35,333 nt of DNA from Asparagopsis taxiformis (taxonomy: Eukaryota > Rhodophyta > Florideophyceae > Bonnemaisoniales > Bonnemaisoniaceae): contig JALQPE010001787.1 of NCBI GenBank assembly GCA_030407315.1, forward strand, positions 1-35,333. Direction: 5' to 3'. Shown piece by piece: positions 1 to 10,200 of this stretch (position 1 is the first letter of the stretch; each line of letters opens with the position of its first letter). Position numbers and translations under genes: made by a program. The notes under the pieces are model-generated. The model was not told the DNA's origin, did not search any database, and saw nothing but the letters and a program-made list of their open reading frames with translations.

Positions 1-5
1 TTTTT

Positions 6-21
6 TGGATGCGGACATCCA
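6..21 (+). repeat. Left terminal inverted repeat 16-mer
   Basis: TGGATGCGGACATCCA, preceded by a T-run, is the reverse complement of 25963-25978 with one mismatch. It is also an exact reverse complement of 4586-4601. The core GGAC(A/G)TCC is near-palindromic and recurs throughout the element. Confidence 0.8.
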
Positions 22-239
22 CACTTTCTCTTTAGTACATATGCGGAAATACTAGGGCCCGACATCCACTTTCTCTAGTACATATGGCGGAATACTAGGA
101 CCCGACATCCACTTTCTCTAGTACATATGGCGGAATACTAGGACCCGACATCCACTTCTCTAGTACATATGGCGGAATACTAGGGCCCGACATCCACTTT
201 CTTCTGTACGTTTGGCGGAATACTAGGACCCGACATCCA
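22..239 (+). repeat. Subterminal 43-bp tandem repeats, 5 units
   Basis: Five units of about 43 bp carry CTAGTACATATGGCGG and end in CCCGACATCCA. The first and last are degenerate and one has lost a T. Short subterminal repeats beside the TIR are characteristic of CACTA-type elements, where the transposase binds them. The right end has six cleaner copies at 25705-25962. Confidence 0.85.
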
Positions 240-362
240 GTATACATATATCAGCGAAAACCGTGAGGGAAGAAATTACAGCGGATGGTAAAATTCAGGG
301 CCCCAGATCGGACCGTATTTATTCTCTCATTTACGAACTGCTCGTATACAATACGTCTCTCT

Positions 363-470
363 AGAATGGGGAATACATATCGGTCAGAATAGAAATAAAT
401 ACCCGGTTAGAATAGGAAATACGTATCCAGCCAGAATACTGAATATGTATCCAGACCAGAATACGAATAG
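363..470 (+). repeat. Degenerate ~27-bp repeats (left arm)
   Basis: About four imperfect copies of a unit like AGAATAGGAAATACGTATCC. They mirror the cleaner copies at 25485-25582 in the right arm. Function unknown. Confidence 0.6.
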
Positions 471-799
471 TTCGCCAGAATACAAAATACCTGTCAGCAT
501 ATCGTCGATCACCCATCTCCCTCAATATCGCGTTCTCCCTACCATCCGAACGCCATGCACCACCATCCGCACATACTTCAAGAACCCTCACGACCTAGAT
601 TACAAAAATCCGCTCCTTCCCAATTCCATCCCCGCTTTCCTCGACAACCACCCCAGCCCATTAAATCATCAAGACATCAAACACGAACATGGTCAGCAAA
701 ATCTTACACCACTTGAAACCCTCTCACTTCTATCGTATGCCCGAAAATATACACATACCAGAACACCTCACAGCTTTCATCCCCATCTTCCTACATCCC

Positions 800-1740
800 T
801 TCTTCACTCTCCTTCAGTCCTGCCGTTCCTGCTTCACCACTCCTGCATCACATACAAAACATCAAACCCCAACTCAGATTCAAAAGCAACGCTTACCACG
901 ACAGATATCCTAGAACTCCCTTACTTACCTCTCCGAAGATGAGTGAATCATCCATCCTACACAAAATACAAACCATGATCCAAAACTTGCAATGATATAT
1001 CAAAGTCAGCAGTCCATATCTTCGCAAAACAAGTCTTGGTGCTCAGTGAAACTTACCTTCTGTCATCAACATTCCTGCACCATCTACACAACATCGGATC
1101 AACCACAACAGTCAGAACCCAAAACCAACCTTCCCTCGCTGCTTACTTTCAAACTCGCACACTTACCTTACCCTTCCATCCTGCACACAATAAAACCATA
1201 AGTCACGTAATCGTGTAGCCAAGAAAAGTAGTCAGCATTCCGCTCTTCTTCGCACAACCGGTCTGGGCGCCCAATGTGACTTACCTTCCGTCATCACTAT
1301 TCCTCCATCACCTACGCAACATCGAATCAATCGCACAGTCGGATTGAAAACCAACGTTTCCCTCGCTACATACCCTGAGAACTCGCAAATGTACCTCTCA
1401 TCCATCCTACACACAATACAAACCATGATCCAAACCTTGCAATGAATAATATCATAGTCAGCAGTCCATACCTTCGCAAACCACATCTTGGCACTCAATG
1501 AAACTTACCTTCCGTCATCAACATTCCTGCATCATCTACACAACATCGGAATCAACTAAAACAGTCAGACTCAAAACCACCTTCCCTCGCAGCACACTTT
1601 CAAAACTTCACGTCCTCTCTTCCATCCCCGCTCAATACACACCATGATCAACAGGCTTCCAATGAAAAATATCGCATCAACGGAAATAGTTCGAACTCAA
1701 AACCCCGCTGTACCTCAATGCATACCCTCGAGGTAGAGGA
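800..1740 (-). repeat. Intron-like mini-exon array (left arm copy)
   Basis: Degenerate tandem units of roughly 190-230 bp. On the minus strand each carries a 5' splice-site consensus (read on plus as ACTTACCTTC), a branch-point consensus CTGAC (plus GTCAG) and an acceptor TAG (plus CTACACAACATC). It mirrors 24180-25115 in the right arm, where the exon/intron structure is clearer. The plus-strand ORFs here (445-942, 992-1201) are low-complexity Pro/Ser/Thr/His-rich reads of the antisense strand and are not called as genes. Confidence 0.6.
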
Positions 1741-1751
1741 ATGGAACGAAG

Positions 1752-1788
1752 GTACTGCGCGAATCTTGATCAAGATTCGCACACGTAC
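1752..1788. repeat. Palindrome, left-arm copy (imperfect)
   Basis: Counterpart of the perfect 38-bp palindrome at 24023-24060. Here one base is missing and one is substituted, so the dyad is imperfect. The centre GAATCTTGATCAAGATTC is kept. Confidence 0.75.
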
Positions 1789-1862
1789 AAAGCAAAGGCG
1801 GTCAAAGAATCTCAGTCGGTGATGAGGGGGGAGTGGAGCCTGCGGCGTCGACCGGACAGCTT

Positions 1863-1937
1863 TCAGCGTCCGCTTAAGTCTTGCTGTGCATACTCGAAAT
1901 CATCGCCGGCAGTGAGATTGAGTATGGCCCAAGCCAT
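1863..1937 (-). CDS. Small ORF upstream of transposase (left arm, shortened)
   Basis: This 24-codon ORF starts at an ATG in good context and is divergent from the transposase copy. Its right-arm counterpart (23874-23999) continues to 41 codons. A TGA after DLSGR ends this copy early. Product unknown. It may be the first exon or leader of the outward-reading spliced transcript, or not translated at all. Confidence 0.25.
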   Translation of the reverse strand: MAWAILNLTAGDDFEYAQQDLSGR

Positions 1938-2388
1938 GGTCTCTGAATCCCCGAACAATGAGATCCGGATCGAGAACAACGAATATAAACATATAATCAT
2001 ATATATGAGAATCCATTTGCTTTCCTTACATGATCCGTGGCATATCCGCTGTAAAGCACATTCAGATTCCACGAAGTTCGGAAATAAAAAAGTTTATTAT
2101 TACAAATGAATTAATTGAAAATTCATGTCCCAGGCAGTCGTTCGTCCTTCCATGCACACGTTGCCAGCACGCAATGTGATGTAACAGTTGGAAATGATTG
2201 AACTCTCGGTTAAATTCCACCGTTGGGATGTCAGCTGGAGTGAGCACAAAACTACTACCCACAAAACTACGAACGAACACGTTACATTCCAAGTCTCGAA
2301 AGCACCACAAAAATAAAATTGGTCGCATCTGGACGGCACAGTCTCCCCTGTTCAGCTCGCAATCCTCCCTTTTGCGTCAAAACTCGAC

Positions 2389-4302
2389 ATGGAATGCAAG
2401 TATGAAGGGTGCTTCTACTACTGCGTAGATGCTTATGCGCTCGCGCTGCATGAGCGAACGTGTCGCTACCGTTTCAACCCCTCTCCCCAACATTTCAACA
2501 ACGCTCGTGTCCCTGCCGTCACCCATGAGCCTGCTCGAAACGGCGACCATGATTCCCCCGCAACCCAGCTCCCCAGACCCAGAATCTGGTCGTGCTTCCT
2601 CCAGCGACTCACCCTGTGACGCTCACTGCCACCAACCTCAACCCCTCCCGCGCAGACCTCCTCGTGCAATCCCTCGCCGCCAGTCTCACAACCCTCGAGT
2701 ACAAGGCCGGGCGCTGGCCGCGTGAGCGAAGTCATCACCATCCTACAAGACCCCGCATTCTCCCTAGAAAAGTTCAACAGCGCCGTTCGCACCGTAGAAG
2801 AATGTCGCCACGTTACCGCTTCCATGGTCGAAACACATTTCCGCACCGAAGGTTACAAGAGCCACATCATTCCAGACAAAACTGGTAAGTACTCGGCACA
2901 GCTGTACCTCCGCGACCCAGTCGACATGCTCCGCAGGCAGTTAGCACTGGCTAACGACCAAAATACTCTCTTCCACCCCCTCCCCACAGACCGCCCAGAC
3001 GGCACCGCAATATTTTCTCATCCCCTACACACAGAATTCGCGAAAACGCTGCACCAGGTTACTAGACAGCGCGTGCAGCTCTCGGAAGATCCACAGGTCG
3101 TATGGGCAGAGGAAACTGATCCCACACCTTCCTCCTTTGCCGGCCTCCTCCAAGTGTACTCCGACAAGAGCAGCACAAGCCTCAAGAGCTCCGCAATCGT
3201 CGCATACCCCATACACGTCACACTGCTCAACTTCTCCGCCCCCTCCGTCGCCACTGCATCCGTACCGGCCTCACCATCGTCGGGTATCTTCCGTACATTG
3301 TTACCCTTCGTCCAACGCCTTGTTCGGTGATGAAATGCCGACAACCTCTAGTTCTGCTAGTCGCGCTCGCAAAATGATATTCTTCATAAAGCACTCGAAA
3401 AAGTGTTTTCGTCCCTATCCACCGCGTTCTCTTCCGGGTTCCCCTGCACAGACTCCACTGCAACTGCCCGCCAATGCTTTCCCATCCTAGCCAATTATTG
3501 CTGCGACTTTCCAGAGGCCAAAGAGCTGTCATGCACTCGCAACAGCACTACCACCACACATCCCTGCCACCGCTGCTACACCCCGCCACTCAACTTGAAT
3601 CCACCGCGCCACACCAGCCCCGCTCCCTCGATGATACACGCTCTCCACGCCAAGAGAGCGCTCAGGAGCATACAACTGCTCCGCTCGAAGCTCTCTCCCT
3701 CCTCGAACAACACTCTGTCCTCGAATCGACCGCTCTTTTACCCACCAACAGTCCCCTAGACCCCTACAACATTTTCTCCTTCGAGCCTCTGCACAATCTC
3801 CACCTCGGCATCTCAAAGCTCATCAAACAGTGCATTGTCCACCGCCTCAGCTCCCCAGACCTCACCACCACCACTGCCTCCCATTCCGGGACACCTCGCA
3901 CCTTCAAGAAGTGAAAAAATCCATCCTCGCCGGCTCAAACAGCATTCTGTCCGCTATCGAACGCGACTACTACATCACCGGTCTTCATGTCGACTTCTCC
4001 AAGGGTGAGAAGGGCACCAATTTGAACGGCCTCTTCACGGAGGACGGCATACGCGGCATGCTCGCAGCCAAAGACTATCACCATGTCGACATGGGTTCCC
4101 TTTCATCGCACATTCATTGACACATGCTGTGACGAAGTAGAGACGCCCCTCTCACTTCCATCTGCACGCAATACTCTGACCTCGTCGCATGGGTCATGAA
4201 ACGCGGTCGCATCAAGCACTGGACTGCCGCCGAACTAGAAAGCCTCCAGAACTCCATTTTCTATTCAAAACAATGCTCTCCACCCTCGGCCCATTCCACA
4301 CA
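2389..4302 (+). pseudogene. Truncated, frameshifted CACTA/Plavaka-like transposase
   Basis: This is the left-arm copy of the intact transposase at 20387-23425. It starts with the same ATG and N-terminal Cys/His region (MECKYEGC). The reading frame is broken many times. Examples are a C-run one base longer than in the intact copy near 2560, changes near 2610-2710, a C-run one base shorter near 3240, a lost A near 3302, a lost G near 3912 and losses near 4090-4110. Most are one-base changes in homopolymers. The copy stops at a position equal to residue ~640 of the intact protein, just before the conserved KTFKFHLLDHL motif, and the C-terminal third is absent. It could be a decayed end of a once complete inverted copy, or the frameshifts could be assembly error on top of a true truncation. 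Confidence 0.88.
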
Positions 4303-4601
4303 CGTCTGTGTTCTCGGAAATGGACGCGGACGTCCACAACCTCTAGTACACCTAGTATTACTAGGCGGACGTCCATGTTCTCCAGTATTTTTGGATGTCC
4401 GCCTAGAACCGGACGTCCATGCGGTCTAGTACGTCTAGTATTACTAGGGCGACATTCATTGTTTCTAGTACCACGGATGTCCCCCTCGGGATGGACTTCC
4501 GCCATGTCTATGTCCACCTAGGACGGGCGCCGGTTCAGAAATTCAAAAATTTCGACCCCAGAAATTTCTGCCGCCGTGCTCGACATGGATGTCCGCATCC
4601 A
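4303..4601. mobile_element. Short non-autonomous element or second left terminus
   Basis: It begins with CGTCTGTGTTCTCGGAAA followed by TGGACGCGGACGTCCA (4321-4336) and ends with TGGATGTCCGCATCCA (4586-4601), so it has its own terminal inverted repeats. Inside are diverged versions of the 43-bp subterminal unit (CTAGTAC ... ACTAGG ... GGACGTCCA). The first 34 bases are an inverted match, with two mismatches, to 26060-26093 beside the retrotransposon. It is either a MITE-like deletion derivative of this family or the true left end of a 21.8-kb element running to 26093. Confidence 0.6.
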
Positions 4602-5940
4602 TCACGGCGACCACTCTATTTTTCCTTGTCGGTCGACTCCAATTTCGTCTTTAATTTTTTCATCCTCTCGCTCACACCCCCTTCCTGTTGGTGCTCACCT
4701 CCCCCGTACTGTACCTCAAACACCCCCAATACCACTCTAGCACGCATTTTCAGCTACCTATCCCCGCTTCCACGGTGCACACCTCCATTCCATACCTACT
4801 TTTCTGCTCTACCGTACAGATTTCGTATAACCAGTCCTCATACTACCTCAGAATAGGGCAAAACACCCCCTATCTCCTCGACCATGCTCTCCCCCATCAC
4901 CTTTGAAACGTATTGTTCTTCAATACCCTCTCTCCTCTACCCTCAACCCCTCTCCTTCGCCCTCTACACAAACTTCCCCTGCAGCTTACTCTTCCAAAAC
5001 CTCTCACTCCCCATCCCGTACCCGACCTGCTCCACCCCTCCCTCCCTCAGCTGCTCCATGCCCCCACGCCATCCGCATCTTCGATACCGTATACACCACC
5101 ACCACCGGCCCACGCTCCCGCACTGCGGGGTGGCTCCCCCGCCGTATCCCCAGAAACCTCCCCGCTCTGAAACACATATCAACCCCCCACTTCGCACCCT
5201 TCCTCCCACTCCCCTCCCTCCCCAAATACAATAAACCCCTTCTTCTCCATCACATCCCCACTCACCACAGCCAGAACAGACGCCACCCCCTCCCCTTCTT
5301 TCTCCTCACTTTCCTAAAAACCCCTCCTCTCGGCGCCTTCAACCGCACCCTCCTACGGTCCCACCTAAACACCTCCTCCGCCCTCACTACCCCAACACCC
5401 CGCAGCGTCTCCCCAATCCCCATAATATGCTTGTCGGCACTCCTCTCCGAATCACAATCCATTCTAAACCCGCACTCCGTACATTTCCACCTCCCCCTGT
5501 ACCATCCCAAGATTCCATCCCCCCACAGAACACATCCTCATACCACAGAAGAATTTTCTTCCTCTCATACCTCATCCTTAAAACCTCCATCAGCTCCATG
5601 TAAATTTCGATGAAAATATTTTCTCTACTATGCAATCTCAAACATGTATGAGCCTATGCCTTTCCGCTTTGTCAACCCTGAATATTGGTACTCATGTATT
5701 CATAAAATAGGGCCACCCACATCCCTATCCCGTTCTGCAAGCTTTACAAACCACTAGACGCATACTCCACAACTATACAACAAACACTACTCGCTATTTC
5801 AGACGACGCGGTACACAAGTAGCGTAGTGTCAACCTTCCGTGACGCCTTCCCTGATGCGTACAAGTGGGAAACACGTCTAGACGTATATCAGAAGTGAGT
5901 GCGGGAATTTTCGGCACAGGAGATGCTGGGCCACCAAATT
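4602..5940. other. Pyrimidine-rich stretch without a convincing gene
   Basis: About 1 kb (4640-5640) is strongly C/T-rich on the plus strand. It gives low-complexity Pro/Ser/His ORFs on plus (such as 4903-5613) and Gly/Arg-rich ORFs on minus. Codon content looks compositional rather than selected. The possible zinc-finger remnant at 5262-5510 is listed separately. Nothing is recognised in 5640-5940. Confidence 0.5.
5262..5510 (-). pseudogene. Possible decayed zinc-finger N-terminus
   Basis: The 82-aa minus-strand ORF contains KCTECGFRMDCDSERSADKH, a CxxC pair followed by a spaced His. This resembles the N-terminal Cys/His finger region of the intact transposase (MECKYEGC...ALALHERTC). Neighbouring minus-strand ORFs in other frames (5387-5641, 4964-5231) could be frameshifted continuations. 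The remainder is Gly/Arg-rich and unrecognisable. It may be a relic of a diverged transposase, or chance in a purine-rich strand. Confidence 0.2.
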
Positions 5941-6029
5941 GATTTTTCGGAAATTTTAGAATTTCTGGGCTGGCCAGCAATGCAATCGAGCTGGACATCC
6001 ACCGGACGTCCATTTCAGGTTGGTCGCGA
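5941..6029 (+). repeat. Dispersed ~200-bp repeat, 3' half only
   Basis: Only the right part of the dispersed repeat is present, from AAATTTTAGAATTTCTGGGC to GGACGTCCATTTCAGG. The palindromic left half is missing. Confidence 0.75.
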
Positions 6030-6270
6030 GAGGGTGGGGCGGGACCATGATGAAACAAGGACCAAGACCTTTCCCTGACGTGTTGAGCCTGAAATCGACC
6101 CTTCGTGAGACGCGATTTTGGCTTACAGTTGGTGCTAATAGAAGCCAGTGATAGCCCCGATCGGGGCGGCAGCCGGCTCCGGCTTACAGTTGGTGCTTAC
6201 AGACGCCAGTGATAGCCCCCGATCGGGGCCGGCGGTCGGTTCCTGGGGCCGTTGTGGCCAAATTAGACAC

Positions 6271-6469
6271 CCTGATTTGAATTAAAATTTGGGCTATTCT
6301 CAAAAACATGCACATGTGAACATGTTTTTGAGATGGGGGTGTGCCGTACGGCACAATCGACCGCCCAAATCGTTGATTTTTGCAAGATTTTTTGTGCCCG
6401 AAATTTTAGAATTTCTGGGCTGGCCAGCAGTGCATCTGAGCTGGACATCCACCGGACGTCCATTTCAGG
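6271..6469 (+). repeat. Dispersed ~200-bp palindrome repeat, copy 1
   Basis: It starts CCTGATTTGAATT and ends CATTTCAGG, so the ends share CCTGA/TCAGG. Inside are a hairpin with 12-bp arms (CTCAAAAACATG, 6299-6332) around a CACATGTG centre, a perfect 14-bp palindrome GTGCCGTACGGCAC (6341-6354), and TGGACATCCACCGGACGTCC near the right end. It is embedded in a longer duplicated block that begins about 6060 with a GC-rich motif (CGATCGGGG). Confidence 0.85.
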
Positions 6470-6769
6470 TTGGTCGTGTGCTGCCTACATCCACGCATTG
6501 CAGAAACTAAGCCAGCGGGTTCACTACTAATACAAAGTACACGGAATATGAGTAACGTGATAGGTGAGTAGTGTTTGTGTTGAGGGAGTAAGGCGGGACC
6601 ATGATGAAACAGGGAAAAGATGTCACCCAAGCATAACTTAGGCTTCAAGCCTGGAATCGAACCTTCGTAAGACGCGATTTTGGCTTACAGTTAGTGCTTA
6701 CAGAAGCCAGTGATGGCCCCGCTCGGGGCGGCGGCCGGTTCCTGGGGCCGTTGTGGCCAAATTAGACAC

Positions 6770-6968
6770 CCTGATTTGAATTAAAATTTGGGCTATTCTC
6801 AAAAACATGCACATGTGAACATGTTTTTGAGATGGGGGTGTGCCGTACGGCACAATCGACCGCCCAAATCGATGTTTTTTGCAATATTTTTTTCTGCCCG
6901 AATTGTAGAATTTCTGGGCTGGCCAGCAATGCATCTGAGCTGGACATCCACCGGACGTCCATTTCAGG
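6770..6968 (+). repeat. Dispersed ~200-bp palindrome repeat, copy 2
   Basis: Same structure as copy 1, including both palindromes. It lies about 280 bp downstream of the dioxygenase stop codon. The preceding block (6478-6769) is closely matched by 11758-12050. Confidence 0.85.
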
Positions 6969-7245
6969 TTGATCGTGTATCGTGCACGTCCACCCATTAC
7001 CGGAAGCAAGTAGGCGATGAAGCACGTACAAACCCAATTGTTCTGCTATTTCTACCATAGACCATCGAGTCTAGAGATGTGAGGGAATCGTCCTGGAAAT
7101 CATGCTCCAACCCACGAGGGAATGGACAATCTAGTTTGAAAGCATGGAACGGAAGTACATTATACTAGGTTCATAGATTGGAAGTGATAAAGGAGATGAT
7201 TATATTCTCGATAATTGTTTACCAAAGTAGTAGTTGTTAAGCTAT

Positions 7246-10200
7246 CTAGCCGTCGGAAAATTGTTCTTCCTCTTCGTCCTCACTATATTCAGGATCTCCC
7301 GGCAGAATAGGCGTTATCGGCAACTGTGGAGTTGAATAGCTCAAGATGAATTTTTGACCCGGTGTGAGGGTTCTCTTCTTGGGAGCTTCTGTCGTCTTCA
7401 TCCGCATGATTCCGAGCTGCCCTGTCTTCGGCCTACGATCTTTCTTGACCGGGATGGGAACAACTGTCTTGTGGCGAACATTGACAGGTGCCGGTTGACT
7501 TTGCCTGGCAGACCGGCGCGGAGCATTGGCGATTACTTCTTCTTCGAATCCCAACCGCCTGATGAAACCAAACGAAACATTGTCGGGAATCGGATACGAC
7601 GCATTCCTGAAATACGTGTGATACCTCGTTGTCGTGTGTGACACAACTCTGTCGACATGCCCTGCCCCGGCATGTTGTACATGGCCGTGACCGATGAAGA
7701 CTGAACGTGGCGGAACGATTACCTTCTTCAGCTTCATCGTCTTGGCGTACATATCTAATTCCAGCGCTTTGGAAAAGACGTACTTGTGGGACCCTGGACA
7801 CACCCAGATAGGGAATGGGTCATCTCCGTTGGCAATAACAAAGTAACCCGGAAGTTGATCTTTGCGGTCGCGAGGAGGAACAGGGAAATCATTGTGTGGG
7901 ACCTGCCGAGGACACCCCTTTCCCGTTATCAAAAACCGTCCCCCAGATGCCGGCATGACAAGTTTTTCTCCCGGTAAACCGCACTCCTCCAGCCCTATCA
8001 GCCGGACAAGGATTCCCAACCACACATCCAGCAGGGCTCGCCGCGTCACAAACTTGAACCGGTCGATATGCGTCTCATCGTTCTCGGCATAGTCAACCAG
8101 GCAGTGGCGCGTAGACGTGAAGCGAGCCCTCCCCTCATTCCGGTTCTTCTCATCTGTTTCATCGTCCCCAGTATTGACAATGGGACTCCACAGCTGCCGG
8201 TTCCCAGGGTCCTTGTGCACCTCCTCCCCCTCCCACGTTCCCAAAAAGTACCGAAACAATTCCTGGTTAGGAATTTCTTCCATGAGACCCAAGTCAAATG
8301 GGAACTTGTCCGACGCATCGAGGTAGCTTACATCCGCGAAATTGTGCATCACCGTATACCCTCGCTCGTTGATTTCCGTTCGGCAATTGTGGAAGTACGC
8401 CATACCAGTGCCGGCCTCATACGAATCCTTCCAGCTTGTAGACATTCGCGCAACCTGGGCGAAGTCCAGCCTCGAGGGTAGAAACGTCGATGTAGGCTCA
8501 CACATCGCCTTGGCAGCCATCTTCCACGCTGCGAAAAACATCGGATAGATGGTGTCGATCTCGAAAACAAGATGACGAGCCCGATGTTGTTCCGGAATAT
8601 GCAGCCCCTCAAACACAGGGTCCATCGCCACTTGCTTCAAATACCTCACCTCTCTGCCCTCCTCATCGATTTCCACACTCTCCAATAACAACCTGAGCTC
8701 AATCGGGGGCAGACAGCCAACCCTCACCGATGCGATGACGTCCGCGGGACGCTGCGCCAGATGATGCCCTTCAGCTCGGTCTTTGACTTCGAAATCGTCG
8801 GGAAGAGATGGCATCCGGTCGTCGAACAGGAGGTCGTGTTCAGAAGGAGAGTCACGAACGATGTAACCGTCTTCATCGACTTCCACTCCTTCCGGAACAG
8901 TGAATGTAATTGTCACTTCGCGGACCCCCTTGCTTTCGACTTGGCCCTCGTCTGCACCCTGTTTGTCTTCCTCGTCCGAAGCGGTATGGACAGATTCTTG
9001 GTTGGAGGGAGTCGCACCAGCACGTTGGTTATCTTGGGGGACAATCTCAACGGCAGAATCGGGGGAACGGGCGGAGTCTTCGTCAACCTCATCACCGGAA
9101 GCAGTGGCTTGTTGTTGATCGGTGGGTTTATCAACAACGGCCTGCTCTTCTTCCCCGGCGGATTGTTGTACCACAACCGGCTCTTCTTCCTCGAGGCGTG
9201 TGCTCCCCGTCGAGCGAAGTCGCTGTGAACGGCGGCGGATGCCATGCGAAGCAGGCTCATGTTCGACATTCCGCTGCTTCTTGTGAGTGAGTCTCACATT
9301 GGCAGCAGAAGGGCGGCGTTTGCGTCGAGCCTTAGTCTTCTTCTTCAATGTCGGATTGAAAAACTCTTTCAAGTTCGTTTCCAAATCCTGTAAACGCGTG
9401 GTTCTCCGTCGCATTCGAACCTCACTGCTCCGGTCGTCCCCTCTATACATTGCAATGGCATTGGTGAGATGCCATTGCAACTCCTTCGGCTGCTTAACCG
9501 ACCCAATTGCCATCTCTGTGCTCAGAAATGACTTGCGCATAATACTCTTTGGGCGCCCATACGCAGCGTACAGAGAATTTGCTATTGCAGTCACGCGACG
9601 GACGTATGTATAGAAGTCGTTCACGTCAAAGCGTCCATCCGGACGTCCACCATGAGCAGGGTTCAAGTACTCCGAAAGACCACGCAAGACGAAGACAAAG
9701 TTTTCTTCCAGCAACTCGCGCACTATCTTGTGGTCCAGGTGCGTTATCCCAATCTCGTTGCGGCGCTCGGAATTGTTCAGCTCACGCAACACTTCGTCGA
9801 GAACAGGATGCTTCAGCGTTGCTATAGCCAAACGCGTCCACCGCCGGGCCGTGTTCGTTGAATTCATCATCCCCATGAACTGCGCCTCGAACAATGTTCG
9901 GATGACATCAGACTCACGCAAGTCGCCAGCGTTTTCCACGTTATTTGCAACAGCAATCGTACGGATGAACTGCTGGATGGACGACAAGATTCGAACCAGG
10001 GAGCGCTCCGTCAGTTGCGTCCCAGTCGTATGGTTCGACTCTGCACTCTTGTGGATGATCTCATGAGGCTGAAGATCACTGTCGTCCTTGCGGCGAAGGT
10101 AGTACACATCCAGAGGCTGAGTAACCCAGCGCAAGCGGTTTGCGTCCTGTGGCAGCTTGGTTCTGTGCATACGGGTGAGGCGCGTGAAGTCATCGGCAAT

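Larger units (their letters stand above)
1..4302 (+). repeat. Left long inverted arm of giant transposon
   Basis: This arm is an inverted copy of 21504-25980. In order inward it has a terminal 16-mer, 43-bp repeats, 27-bp repeats, an intron-like array, a palindrome, a small ORF and the 5' two thirds of a transposase gene. By eye the arms are nearly identical apart from scattered substitutions and one-base indels. Similarity stops sharply inside the transposase at about 4302, where a second terminus-like sequence begins. The window starts in a T-run a few bases outside the terminal repeat, so the left flank and any target duplication cannot be seen. Confidence 0.88.

Noticed and set aside
22..239. 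CRISPR-like array of 43-bp repeats (also 25705-25962)
   Set aside because: The units are contiguous with no unique spacers and lie beside terminal inverted repeats in eukaryotic DNA, so they are subterminal transposon repeats.
445..942. 165-aa ORF in the left arm
   Set aside because: It is the antisense reading of the intron-like array leader, low complexity, and the frame is not kept in the right arm.
4903..5613. 236-aa plus-strand ORF
   Set aside because: It starts from a non-ATG codon and is low-complexity Pro/Ser/His sequence from a C/T-rich strand. No domain or coding bias is visible.
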